From positions 1,178,001-1,242,000 of the forward strand of contig CAVZQP010000002.1 in assembly GCA_963777485.1 (NCBI GenBank): a stretch of 64,000 nucleotides of DNA, given 5' to 3'. The position numbers were made by a program, and so were the translations under genes. The notes beneath the pieces were generated by a model. It saw only the letters and a list, made by a program, of their open reading frames with translations. It was not told the DNA's origin and searched no databases. Below, in pieces: positions 34,501-41,669 of this stretch (within the stretch, counting starts at the first letter, position 1; each line of letters starts with the position of its first letter). The stretch is from Bog-473 sp963777485. GTDB lineage: Bacteria > Actinomycetota > Acidimicrobiia > Acidimicrobiales > RAAP-2.

Positions 34501-35247
34501 GGCGACTTCGTCAATGGTGCGCAGATCATCATCGACAACTTCATGGTCGCCGCCGAATACAAGTGGGGTCAGTACTCGGGCCTCACCCTTCTCTTGCCCC
34601 ACGGCTACGAGGGCCAAGGTCCCGAGCACTCCTCGGCCCGGTTCGAGCGGTTCCTTTCTTCGGCGGCACGCGGCAACATCCGCGTCACCATCCCTTCCAC
34701 CGCCGCGCAGTACTTCCATCTGCTGCGCTCTCAGGGTTTGGCGACACCCAAGCGTCCTCTCGTCGTTGTGACGCCGAAGTCGATGCTGCGCGCTCACGCC
34801 TCACGTTCAAGTTTTGACGAGCTGGAGCGTGGTTCGTTCCAGCACGTGATCGACGACGCGACCGACGAGGACGTGTCCGCTGTCCGCCGCATCGTGTTGG
34901 CCAGCGGGAAGGTCGCGCACGAAGCGAACGCGCATCGGGCGAACCTTTCACCCGAAGACGCCGCCCAGATTGCACTCGTGCGCGTTGAGCAGGTTTATCC
35001 CTGGCCGGTTGAACAACTCACCGCCGTCTTCGAACGCTATGACGAGGCGAACGAGGTCGTGTGGCTGCAAGAGGAGCCCGAAAACATGGGCGCCTGGTCA
35101 TTTGTGCATGCCCGCCTCCACGCCTGTATGCCCGAGCGGTTGCGGCTCCGCCACGTGAGCCGCGCCGAGTCCGCGAGCCCTGCCATAGGGAGCGCAGGCC
35201 TGCACCAATTGGAGCAGGCAGACTTGTTGCGGCGTGCCATTGGCTAA
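31525..35247 (+). CDS. kgd: Multifunctional 2-oxoglutarate metabolism enzyme (E1-E2 fusion, Kgd type)
   Basis: 1240 residues, the actinobacterial fusion of an E2-type succinyltransferase domain and the thiamine-dependent E1 (SucA-like) of 2-oxoglutarate metabolism. In mycobacteria it serves 2-oxoglutarate dehydrogenase, decarboxylase and carboligase activities in the TCA cycle. Order: short N-terminal E1 segment (WLVDDMYDRFLADP), a Pro/Ala/Ser linker of ~50 residues, E2 catalytic domain (~100-345, with TYDHRIIQGAESG), then E1 with VMGMAHRGRLNVLANIVGK, SNPSHLEAVDPVVEG, HGDAAFAGQG and RKHGHNEGDDP. No lipoyl domain is present, as in the family. Known homologues are controlled by a GarA/OdhI-type FHA protein, not seen here. 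The next gene overlaps its end by 14 bp. Confidence 0.97.
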   Translation: MSQFGGSGGSFGPNAWLVDDMYDRFLADPDSVSESWREFFTDYKPGSVPAPSQPPAPSQPSGSEPPSAPAAAAAPAAVTAPAPSPIVPAVTEEATPLRGAASRIVANMEASLSVPTATSVRTVPARLLEVNRLILNNQLARTTGAKVSFTHIIGFAVVRALHDVPALNSAFVPDVDGTGKPGVIHHKHVGLGLAVDQEKSDGTRTLLVPCIKDADTLDFRSFVLAYEELIRKISTGKISPDDFVGTTVSLTNPGTLGTMQSVPRLMPGQGAIIGVGALGYPPGFEAADPQVVARLGLGKVVTLTSTYDHRIIQGAESGLFLGRVASLLTGSEGFYEDLFESMAVPYEPVRWQVDSNADMGEGGQQHLVKQVHVQTLINMYRVRGHLIAHLDPLDAEPPRIHPELDPLTYGLTIWDLPRQFVADGLAGRDIATLDEILHVLRDAYCRTLGIEYMHIQDPEQKRWIQQHVEGQPTTLNLDEQRHILDRLNAAEVFERFLHTRYVGQKRFGLEGAESTIVLLDALLDSAAGAGVAEVVMGMAHRGRLNVLANIVGKSYQEIFEEFEGNLDPESVQGSGDVKYHKGAHGVFHGSAGEELPITMASNPSHLEAVDPVVEGMTRAKQDRISPPTDGTPAGAADGAFGFPCMSVLLHGDAAFAGQGVVAETLNLSGLSGYRTGGTVHVVINNQLGFTTAPASARTSVYPTDVAKMVQAPIFHVNGDDPEAAVRAARLAFAFRQTFHKDVVIDLVCYRKHGHNEGDDPSYTQPLMYQRIEAKRSVRKLYTETLVRRGDITLEEAESALDDFNAKLQGVLDEVRSEPSLAPTELPEPKALPVDTPSADTGVAPDVLRALSSVVRSVPDAFTVHPKLVRQFAQRDELVASGEVDWALAESLAIGSLMYQGVNVRLTGQDTRRGTFSQRHDVLVDYSNGEEYVPLAHIRDGFRRIGAESLEPSGEMGNFTVRDSLLSEYAAVGFEYGYSVEAPDALVAWEAQFGDFVNGAQIIIDNFMVAAEYKWGQYSGLTLLLPHGYEGQGPEHSSARFERFLSSAARGNIRVTIPSTAAQYFHLLRSQGLATPKRPLVVVTPKSMLRAHASRSSFDELERGSFQHVIDDATDEDVSAVRRIVLASGKVAHEANAHRANLSPEDAAQIALVRVEQVYPWPVEQLTAVFERYDEANEVVWLQEEPENMGAWSFVHARLHACMPERLRLRHVSRAESASPAIGSAGLHQLEQADLLRRAIG

Positions 35248-36805
35248 CGCACACCACGCCGTCGTGGACGGGTCGAACCTCGCCACGGAAGGCAGAAGCT
35301 CCCCGAGTCTCAAGCAACTTGACGAGGCCGTCCGCGCCTATGCGAGCGAGGATCCGGGCGCCGACATCATCGTTGTCGTCGACGCCACGTTTGAGCATCG
35401 CGTATCTGAGGCCGAGCGCGAAGAGGTACGCAATGCGATGCTCAACGGCGAGATCATTTCCCCACCGGCGGGCGCGATCGGCCGCGGCGATGCGTTCGTA
35501 CTTCGCATCGCTGAGCGAACTGGTGCGACAGTGCTCTCCAATGACTCGTTCCAAGAGTTCCATGGGGAGCATCCCTGGCTCTTCGACGACGGCCGGCTGA
35601 TCGGCGGCAAGCCCGTTCCAGGCGTCGGATGGATATTCACACCGCGGGTGCCGATCCGCGGTCCCAAGAGCAGGGCCGCGACCGCCGAGGCGAAGGCCAA
35701 GCTGGATGACCACGCGTCGGCACCTGCAAAGGCCGCCGAATTGGCGCGGGCGGCAAAGAAGGCAGCCAAGCGGTCGGGCAAGGCCAAGAAGGCGCCTTCG
35801 AAGGGGGCTGCAACCACGATCGACACGTCATGGCCGATTAATCCCCGCAGGCCGCCGCCGGGTCGGGCCAAAGATCCCGTCGTCTCGAGCGCGATCGAGG
35901 AGGCTGTCGAAGAGGCCTTGCATCCGCCGAAGCCGGAGAAGCCCCGAGGCTCGTCGAGAAAGCAAGCCGCCGCGAAGAAAGCGCCGCCCCAAAAGAGCGC
36001 GAAGGCGAAGAAGGATGCTCCGAGGGGCAAAGCCAAGACCCAGGGCCAACAGAAGCAGGAGCAGAGCAACTCGAAGCAGCGTAAGCAACGGTCCGCGCCA
36101 CCCCCCGCTGTCAATGAGCCGTTGGCCTTCATAAATTTCGCCGCGGCGTTTTCGGTGGGGAGCACGATCGACGGTGAGGTGGTTTCGTTCACCTCGCACG
36201 GCGCCATGGTGGACGTGGCGCTGCCTGGCGGCGGCGTCTTGCATTGCTATATCCCACTGACCGCCATGGGCACCCCGCCGCCGACCAAAGCGCGAAAGGT
36301 GCTCAAGAAGGGCGAGGTGCGTCCCTTCGTTCTCGCGGGTCTTGACCCGCCTCGGCGAGTTGCCGAGCTCGCTCTCCCGATCCAAGTGCGCCCCAAGAAG
36401 CAGCGCGACGACGGAACGGCACGGGCTGCGCCGACCCCAGCCAAGAGGGCCGGCAAGAAGGAGGCGCGGGCTGGGATCGCCCAGGCCCCCGCCAAGAAGA
36501 GACTGGCCCCAACGAAGAAGGCCGCAGCGAAAAGAGGCGTGCTACCAGGCAAGACGGCCGCGGCTAAGAAGGGACCACCGGCGGCCAAGAAGGCAACGGC
36601 CAAGAAACAAACGAAGAAGGCTCCGTCGAAGAGCGCGAAGGCGCCCGCATCCACTGCGCGAGCGAACAAGACGGCCAACGCGAAAAAGGTGGCCAAGACC
36701 GCCGCTGCGAAGGCGCCCGCCCGGAAGTCGACCAGGACAGCGGGGAAGCGGTCCACCAGCGCGAAGAAGGCGCCCGCCAAGAAGACGCCGAAGGCCAGGG
36801 CGTGA
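35234..36805 (+). CDS. NYN/PIN-like ribonuclease fused to an S1-like domain and histone-H1-like basic tails
   Basis: 523 residues in an unusual order. Residues ~5-135 form a Zc3h12a-like NYN nuclease domain with the four expected acidic residues: D12 (VVDGSN), D50 (VVVDATFE), D86 (GRGDAF) and D104 (SNDSF), plus the closing GKPVPGVGWIF. Residues ~145-290 are a Lys/Ala/Pro-rich linker. Residues ~298-380 look like an S1/OB-type RNA-binding barrel (GSTIDGEVVSFTSHGAMVDVAL). Residues 385-523 are a second, histone-H1-like Lys/Ala/Pro tail. The product is probably an RNA-cleaving enzyme that stays bound to nucleic acid or the nucleoid. The GTG start lies inside the kgd end (14-bp overlap), so it is translated with kgd. 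The tail resembles the separate H1-like protein at 14 kb. Confidence 0.8.
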   Translation: MPLANAHHAVVDGSNLATEGRSSPSLKQLDEAVRAYASEDPGADIIVVVDATFEHRVSEAEREEVRNAMLNGEIISPPAGAIGRGDAFVLRIAERTGATVLSNDSFQEFHGEHPWLFDDGRLIGGKPVPGVGWIFTPRVPIRGPKSRAATAEAKAKLDDHASAPAKAAELARAAKKAAKRSGKAKKAPSKGAATTIDTSWPINPRRPPPGRAKDPVVSSAIEEAVEEALHPPKPEKPRGSSRKQAAAKKAPPQKSAKAKKDAPRGKAKTQGQQKQEQSNSKQRKQRSAPPPAVNEPLAFINFAAAFSVGSTIDGEVVSFTSHGAMVDVALPGGGVLHCYIPLTAMGTPPPTKARKVLKKGEVRPFVLAGLDPPRRVAELALPIQVRPKKQRDDGTARAAPTPAKRAGKKEARAGIAQAPAKKRLAPTKKAAAKRGVLPGKTAAAKKGPPAAKKATAKKQTKKAPSKSAKAPASTARANKTANAKKVAKTAAAKAPARKSTRTAGKRSTSAKKAPAKKTPKARA

Positions 36806-36821
36806 TGTCGCCGCGGGTGGA

Positions 36822-36827
36822 TACCCT
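36822..36827 (+). promoter_or_regulatory. -10 hexamer TACCCT for the FabZ-like gene
   Basis: TACCCT, 6 nt before ATG 36834; a promoter inside an otherwise operon-like run of genes. Confidence 0.5.
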
Positions 36828-36833
36828 CGCTGC

Positions 36834-37274
36834 ATGACTTTGCCGCGTCCCGATGACGTGCTCCCACACAGGGAGCCGTTCCTCTTCGTCACCGAGGTCA
36901 CTTCGGTCGAGCCCGGCGTGGGTGCACGTGGTTTCTGGGAGCTCACGGGGGAGGAGCCGTTCTTCGCCGGGCATTTTCCCGGGCGTCCCACGTTGCCAGG
37001 CGTCTTGATGGTCGAGTCGCTGGCGCAGCTCGGTGGGATCGCCGTCCTGCTCGACGAGCGCTATGCGGGCAAACTCCCTCTCTTTGGCGGGATCGAGCGT
37101 GCTCGCTTTCGACGCCAGGTCGTCCCCGGCGACAAGCTCGAACTCGAGGTGTCGATGGACCGGCTGTCCGCACGCGCCGGCAAGGGACACGGGAAGGCGA
37201 CCGTCGGAGGTCAGACTGCCTGTGAGGCCGATCTGCTCTTCGTCATCGTCGACGGTGAGGCAGGTGACGCCTGA
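36834..37274 (+). CDS. FabZ-like hot-dog dehydratase
   Basis: 146 residues, the size of FabZ, which dehydrates 3-hydroxyacyl-ACP in fatty acid synthesis. The active-site block FFAGHFPGRPTLPGVLMVESLAQLG carries the catalytic His and Glu. N-terminal LPHREPFLFV and later LFGGIERARFRRQVVPGD are also as in FabZ. In actinobacteria that use type I FAS such proteins may serve other hydroxyacyl thioesters, so the exact substrate is open. Its stop and the ATG of the exonuclease share one base, giving tight coupling. Confidence 0.88.
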   Translation: MTLPRPDDVLPHREPFLFVTEVTSVEPGVGARGFWELTGEEPFFAGHFPGRPTLPGVLMVESLAQLGGIAVLLDERYAGKLPLFGGIERARFRRQVVPGDKLELEVSMDRLSARAGKGHGKATVGGQTACEADLLFVIVDGEAGDA

Positions 37275-38044
37275 TGCGGCTCGCCACCTGGAACGTCAAC
37301 TCCCTCACGGCACGCCTTCCCAGAGTCACCGAGTGGATCGAGTCGAACCAGCCGGACGTGCTCTGCATGCAGGAGACGAAGCTGGCGGACGACAAGTTCC
37401 CCGAAAAGGAATTCGCCGAGCTGGGGTATGAGACGGTGTCCAACGGCGATGGCCGTTGGAACGGTGTCGCCATCGCGAGCAAGGTTGGGCTGGACGATGT
37501 CACGCGTGGCTTCGGCACCTCAGATGATGATCACGGGCGTCGCGTCATCTCGGCGATCTGCGCCGGTACACGAGTTTTCTCGGTCTACGTGCCCAATGGC
37601 CGTGCGCTCGACAACGAGTTCTATGCGGTCAAGCTGGCTTGGCTCGCGCAGTTGCGCACCACGCTGGACCAGGCTTGTCCGCCCGGCTCCTCGCTCGCCG
37701 TCGCCGGTGACTTCAACGTTGCTCCGGACGATGGCGACGTCTGGGACCCCGCCGCGTACGTCGGAGCCACCCACGTCAGCGAGCCGGAACGCGCTGCGCT
37801 TCGCAATATCGAGGGCTGGGGACTCGACGACGTCTTCCGCCGATTCAACGAGCCGGGAACCTTTACGTGGTGGGACTACCGGGCGGGCGATTTTCACAAT
37901 GGTCGAGGTATGCGCATCGACCTTGTGTTGGTGAGCGATGACCTGGCAGAGCGCGCCACTGGGGCCTTTCGCGACCGAGACGCAAGAAAGGGACAGAAGC
38001 CTTCGGATCACGCGCCCGTCGTAGTGGACTTTGCCAACTCGTGA
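37274..38044 (+). CDS. xth: Exodeoxyribonuclease III (AP endonuclease)
   Basis: 256-residue ExoIII/APE1-family enzyme of base excision repair, cutting at abasic sites and removing 3' blocks. Recognised by WNVNSL at the start, QETKLADDKFP with the metal-binding Glu, GDFNVAP, the YRAGDFHNGRGMRIDLVLVSDDL block and the C-terminal SDHAPVV with the catalytic His. The ATG overlaps the stop of the FabZ-like gene by one base. Followed by a hairpin region and a convergent small gene. Confidence 0.95.
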   Translation: MRLATWNVNSLTARLPRVTEWIESNQPDVLCMQETKLADDKFPEKEFAELGYETVSNGDGRWNGVAIASKVGLDDVTRGFGTSDDDHGRRVISAICAGTRVFSVYVPNGRALDNEFYAVKLAWLAQLRTTLDQACPPGSSLAVAGDFNVAPDDGDVWDPAAYVGATHVSEPERAALRNIEGWGLDDVFRRFNEPGTFTWWDYRAGDFHNGRGMRIDLVLVSDDLAERATGAFRDRDARKGQKPSDHAPVVVDFANS

Positions 38045-38055
38045 TCGGGAGTGCC

Positions 38056-38100
38056 CTTGGCCGTCGCCAAGAATCAGCGCCGGAGCGTTGATCGGCCAAG
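38056..38100. terminator. Overlapping alternative hairpins after xth
   Basis: CTTGGC-CGTC-GCCAAG (38056-38071) is a perfect 6-bp hairpin 11 bp past the xth stop. The same left arm extended, CTTGGCCG (38056-38063), can instead pair with CGGCCAAG (38093-38100) over a 29-base loop. It probably terminates xth and the convergent small gene. Confidence 0.5.
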
Positions 38101-38124
38101 CGGCATCTCCTGATCAAGACGGAC

Positions 38125-38517
38125 CTACCCGAGGTTCAGCAACAGGTCACGCAGCGGCGTGCCGTCGCAGATGCGGGTGATCTCATCGAGGTCTTCGGGC
38201 GTAACGGCGCGCTGCACCTCAGGCCACGTCCGTGCTCCGTCCTTGACGTAGCGGAGGAAAATCTCCCAGACGGCCAGTCGCTTGCGCAGGCGCTCCACCT
38301 CGGACGCAAAGTTCTCGTAGTCGATCGGCGGATTGTCCGAAAAGTCTGCTTCTCCGCCCTCTTCCGGCTCCACGTCGCGCAGATCGCGTTCGAGCCTTTC
38401 GAGACCCTTGTCCTTGGAAGGCGCGTCGTCCAGATCACGGCGGAGCTGCTCGATACCTTTCTCGATCAACTCGGCTCGCCGCTTTATGCGGTGGGCGTCG
38501 TCGGCCTGCCTCTGCAT
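38125..38517 (-). CDS. Small coiled-coil-like protein of unknown function
   Basis: 130 residues, not recognised. Largely helical and charged: residues 1-55 have heptad-like spacing (RIKRRAELIEKGIEQLRRDLDD), followed by an acidic stretch and a second helix EVERLRKRLAVWEIFLRYV. The end TPLRDLLLNLG is hydrophobic. ATG 38517 has GGAGGG 5 nt upstream, which fixes the start and shows that not all genes here are leaderless. No function is proposed. Confidence 0.65.
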   Translation of the reverse strand: MQRQADDAHRIKRRAELIEKGIEQLRRDLDDAPSKDKGLERLERDLRDVEPEEGGEADFSDNPPIDYENFASEVERLRKRLAVWEIFLRYVKDGARTWPEVQRAVTPEDLDEITRICDGTPLRDLLLNLG

Positions 38518-38597
38518 CTTCACCCTCCGCCCAGCGATGCAAGTACTATGAAGCACCGCCATTGGTCGCATCTTGACAGCAGGCGCTCGGGCCCCTT

Positions 38598-38613
38598 AGA
38601 GCCGTTCGGCTCT
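38598..38613. terminator. Hairpin downstream of the TPP-enzyme gene
   Basis: AGAGCCG-TT-CGGCTCT is a perfect 7-bp dyad 70 bp past the stop of the leftward TPP-enzyme gene and 80 bp before the start of the next leftward gene. It is a plausible terminator without T-run. Confidence 0.4.
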
Positions 38614-38682
38614 ATTGGAAGGGGAGTTGTCGGCCGATTGATCGATCCGTTGTCGCACCGTTGGGCCACGTCGCGGCGCGGG

Positions 38683-40230
38683 TTACAGCAGCACTTCGAT
38701 GAGCGAGGGGCCAGCTTCAGCGAAGCCACTCTCGAGTGCGGTTGCGAGGTCTTCCGCACTTTCGGCTCGGTGCGCCGGCACACCCATCCCCTGTGCCAGC
38801 GCGCAGAAGTCGAGGTCTGGTTGGGTGAGATCCAAGAGCCGCCGGGCCTGGGGCCCGCCTGCGTCTGCGCCCACGCGGTGCAGTTCGATGTTCAAGATCG
38901 CATAGCTCCGATTCGACAGGACGACGGTCGTCACGTTGAGCCCTTCGCGGGCCTGTGTCCACAGCGCCTGGATGGTGTACATCGCGCTGCCGTCGGCCTG
39001 GAGGCACAGCACGGCGCGATCGGGCGCCGCCACCGCGGCGCCAGTGGCCATCGGAAGTCCGATACCGATGGCGCCGCCTGTCAGCGTCAGCCAGTCGTGT
39101 CTCGGCGCCCCTGCTGTCGCCGCCGGCACGAACAATCCCGACGTATTGCCCTCGTCGACGACGATGGCACCCTCGGGCAGCAACGCACCGACGGCCGCGG
39201 CCAAGGACTCGGTGGTCAGTGCACCCGTCGGGCGTTCGGGCCGTAGCGCCGGAGCCGGTGCTCCCCCGTCGGCCGGGGCACCAACCGCTTCGGCCAGCGA
39301 ATCGAGTGCGCCAGTTGCATCTTCGCCTGCGCGGGCCAGCGTGTGCACGGTGCAGCCGTCTGGCACGAGGTAGCTGGCTTTGTCCGGGTAGGCGAAGAAG
39401 GAAACGGGAGGCGTGGAGTCGACCAGGATGAGGTGGCGGACGCCTTCGAGCTGGGCCTGCGCCATTTCGGCGAAGTACGTGAGGCGCTCCACGGCCGGGA
39501 TGCCTGCACCACGTTCCAGGTTTGCGGGGAACGTCTCGCCCAAGAGCGCCGCTCCCGTTGCCACCGCGACCCGACTCGCCGCGTGCAGCCCGTCGGCGCG
39601 GAGCGCGCTGCCGCCGAGGAGCAACGCCGTGCGCTCGCCCGAGCGAAGCGCCTTCGCTACCTCGTCCACCGTGTCCGCCGGCACGACCGTCCGTCGTCCG
39701 ACCAGCCGCGGCGGGCATGGTCCGGTGGACGATTCAGACCAGGAAGCATCAGCCGGCAGGACGAGGGTCGCAACACATCCCGGAGGGCCAATTGCCGCAG
39801 CCACGGCGTCAGCTGCGTCTCCAGCCACGTCGTCGGCCCGCGCCGTCGAGCGGTACCAGCCCGACACCGGACCAGCGATTGATGCGATATCCGACTGCAG
39901 CGGCGCGTCGTAGCGAGCGTGGTAGGTGGCGTGGTCGCCCACGACGTTGACAATGGGCGTGTGCGCCCGGCGGGCGTTGTGCAGGTTGGCCAGCCCATTG
40001 CCGAGACCAGGCCCGAGATGCAGCAGCGTGGCCGCGGGCCGGCCGGCGACCCGGCCGTACCCGTCGGCGGCTCCGGTGACCACTCCCTCGAACAGACACA
40101 GGACGCCGCGCATAGCGGGGACATCGTCGAGGGCGGCGACGAAGTGCATCTCCGAGGTGCCGGGGTTGGCAAAGCACACGTCGACACCGGCGTCTACCAG
40201 CGTCGAAAGGAGAGCACGGGCACCGTTCAT
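38683..40230 (-). CDS. Thiamine-diphosphate enzyme of the acetolactate synthase/benzoylformate decarboxylase type
   Basis: 515 residues with the three TPP-enzyme domains. The catalytic Glu is E48 (CLFEGVVTGAADGYGR), the central domain is shortened compared with IlvB (about 560-600), and the cofactor motif is QADGSAMYT-25 residues-LSNRSYAILNIEL. No regulatory subunit gene is adjacent, which argues against the housekeeping acetolactate synthase. Family members of this size include 2-oxoacid decarboxylases and carboligases. Its ATG overlaps the stop of the GlcD-like oxidase (ATGA), so they form an operon. Together they could turn a 2-hydroxyacid into a 2-oxoacid and then decarboxylate or join it; this is inference. 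Confidence 0.85.
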   Translation of the reverse strand: MNGARALLSTLVDAGVDVCFANPGTSEMHFVAALDDVPAMRGVLCLFEGVVTGAADGYGRVAGRPAATLLHLGPGLGNGLANLHNARRAHTPIVNVVGDHATYHARYDAPLQSDIASIAGPVSGWYRSTARADDVAGDAADAVAAAIGPPGCVATLVLPADASWSESSTGPCPPRLVGRRTVVPADTVDEVAKALRSGERTALLLGGSALRADGLHAASRVAVATGAALLGETFPANLERGAGIPAVERLTYFAEMAQAQLEGVRHLILVDSTPPVSFFAYPDKASYLVPDGCTVHTLARAGEDATGALDSLAEAVGAPADGGAPAPALRPERPTGALTTESLAAAVGALLPEGAIVVDEGNTSGLFVPAATAGAPRHDWLTLTGGAIGIGLPMATGAAVAAPDRAVLCLQADGSAMYTIQALWTQAREGLNVTTVVLSNRSYAILNIELHRVGADAGGPQARRLLDLTQPDLDFCALAQGMGVPAHRAESAEDLATALESGFAEAGPSLIEVLL

Positions 40231-41624
40231 GAGGTCGCTCCTGTCCCGGTCGTGCCGAGCACCCTGTCCGGGCCGAGGATGCCGAGCGGATCGAAGACCT
40301 TCTTGATCGCCCGCATCAACTCGAGGGCGGCGGGGTCTGCCATCTCCAGAAAGTACGGCATCTTCTCGGTGCCAATGCCGTGCTCGCCCGAGATGGCACC
40401 ACCTGCTTCCACCGCGATCCGGAAGATCTCATGGGTGAGCTCCTTGCGCTTCTCAACATCCGGCTGGAAGACGGCGAGGTGGACATTGCCGTCGCCCACG
40501 TGGCCGCACCCGCTGACGAAGGTCTCATGCGCAGCCGCCAACTCGGCGACCTTGGCCAAGTAGTCGGCGATGGCGGCACGGGGGATCACGGCGTCGATGA
40601 TGTCGTCGGCGCCCGCCGCCTTGCTCACGAAGAACAGCCGCTCCCGGGCGGTGATGAGCGAGGTGCCGGCCTGGGGCGGCAGGACGTAGACGTCGATGGC
40701 ACCGAGGTCACCGAGCAGCGTGCCCAGCCGTTCCACGGCCTCGTCGAGTCGGGATACCGACGACTCTTCGAGCACCACGACGAGGTACGCGAGGGCTTGT
40801 TGCTGCACGTCCTCGGGGATGCCGAGGTCGAGGCCGGCCGCGCGGGTGATGCTGCCCAATACCAGGGCGTCGGCGTACTCGAGGATCGTCGGGTTGACTC
40901 CGCTGGCGACGATCCGCGGCACTGCGTGCGTCACCTCGGCCAGTGTGGCGAACGGAACGAGCACGGTCGTGGTCTCGGTGGGGCGGGGCTGCACCTTGAC
41001 GGTCACCTCGGTCGTGACGGCCAGCGTGCCCTCTGAGCCGACGAGGAGCTGCGTGAGGTCATAGCCGGTCGAGCACTTCACGAACTTGCCGCCCGTGCGC
41101 AGGATCCGTCCGTCGGCCAGCACGACCTCGAGGCCGAGGACGTGCTGGCGGGTGACGCCGTAGCGGACGGCACGCATGCCGCCGGCGTTGGTGCCAACGT
41201 TGCCTCCGAGCGAGGCGGTCTGCTCGCCCGGCGAGACCGGATAGGTCAACCCGAGCGGGAGGAGCGCCGCGTTGAGCTGCTCGAGTGTGACGCCCGGCTC
41301 CACGACGGCGACCTGGTTCTCGGTGTCGATCTCGCGGATGCGATTCATCCGGTCGAAGGCGAGGAGGATCCCGTCGGCCAGGGGGGACGCGGCGCCCGAG
41401 AGCCCGGTTCCGCTTCCGCGGGCGATGACAGGAACCAGGTGCTCGGAGGCGAGGCGCAGCACCTCGGAGACTTCGTCGGTCGAGCCTGGCTGCACGAGCG
41501 CGCGCGGCACGACGGGCGTCAGGGTCAGGGTTTCGTCGTGCGTGTAGTCGTCGTGGATGGCGTCGCCGACGAGGACGTGGCTCTCGCCCACGGCCTTGCG
41601 CAGCTGCTCCAGGAGATCCGACAT
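40227..41624 (-). CDS. FAD-linked 2-hydroxyacid oxidase/dehydrogenase (GlcD/D-lactate dehydrogenase type)
   Basis: 465 residues with a VAO/PCMH FAD-binding domain (ARGSGTGLSGAASPL; SPGEQTASLGGNVGTNAGG) and the FAD-oxidase C-terminal domain with the metal-site motifs SGCGHVGDGNVH and GEHGIG. These are the features of glycolate oxidase GlcD, D-lactate dehydrogenase and D-2-hydroxyglutarate dehydrogenase. No GlcE/GlcF partners are next to it, so it probably works alone or with another electron acceptor. It is the first gene of an operon with the TPP enzyme. The start follows a purine-rich AAGGTGGGGG at some distance. Confidence 0.9.
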   Translation of the reverse strand: MSDLLEQLRKAVGESHVLVGDAIHDDYTHDETLTLTPVVPRALVQPGSTDEVSEVLRLASEHLVPVIARGSGTGLSGAASPLADGILLAFDRMNRIREIDTENQVAVVEPGVTLEQLNAALLPLGLTYPVSPGEQTASLGGNVGTNAGGMRAVRYGVTRQHVLGLEVVLADGRILRTGGKFVKCSTGYDLTQLLVGSEGTLAVTTEVTVKVQPRPTETTTVLVPFATLAEVTHAVPRIVASGVNPTILEYADALVLGSITRAAGLDLGIPEDVQQQALAYLVVVLEESSVSRLDEAVERLGTLLGDLGAIDVYVLPPQAGTSLITARERLFFVSKAAGADDIIDAVIPRAAIADYLAKVAELAAAHETFVSGCGHVGDGNVHLAVFQPDVEKRKELTHEIFRIAVEAGGAISGEHGIGTEKMPYFLEMADPAALELMRAIKKVFDPLGILGPDRVLGTTGTGATS

Positions 41625-41669
41625 GTGACAGGCACCCCCACCTTGGGTCGATCGGCGGACCGACCGACC

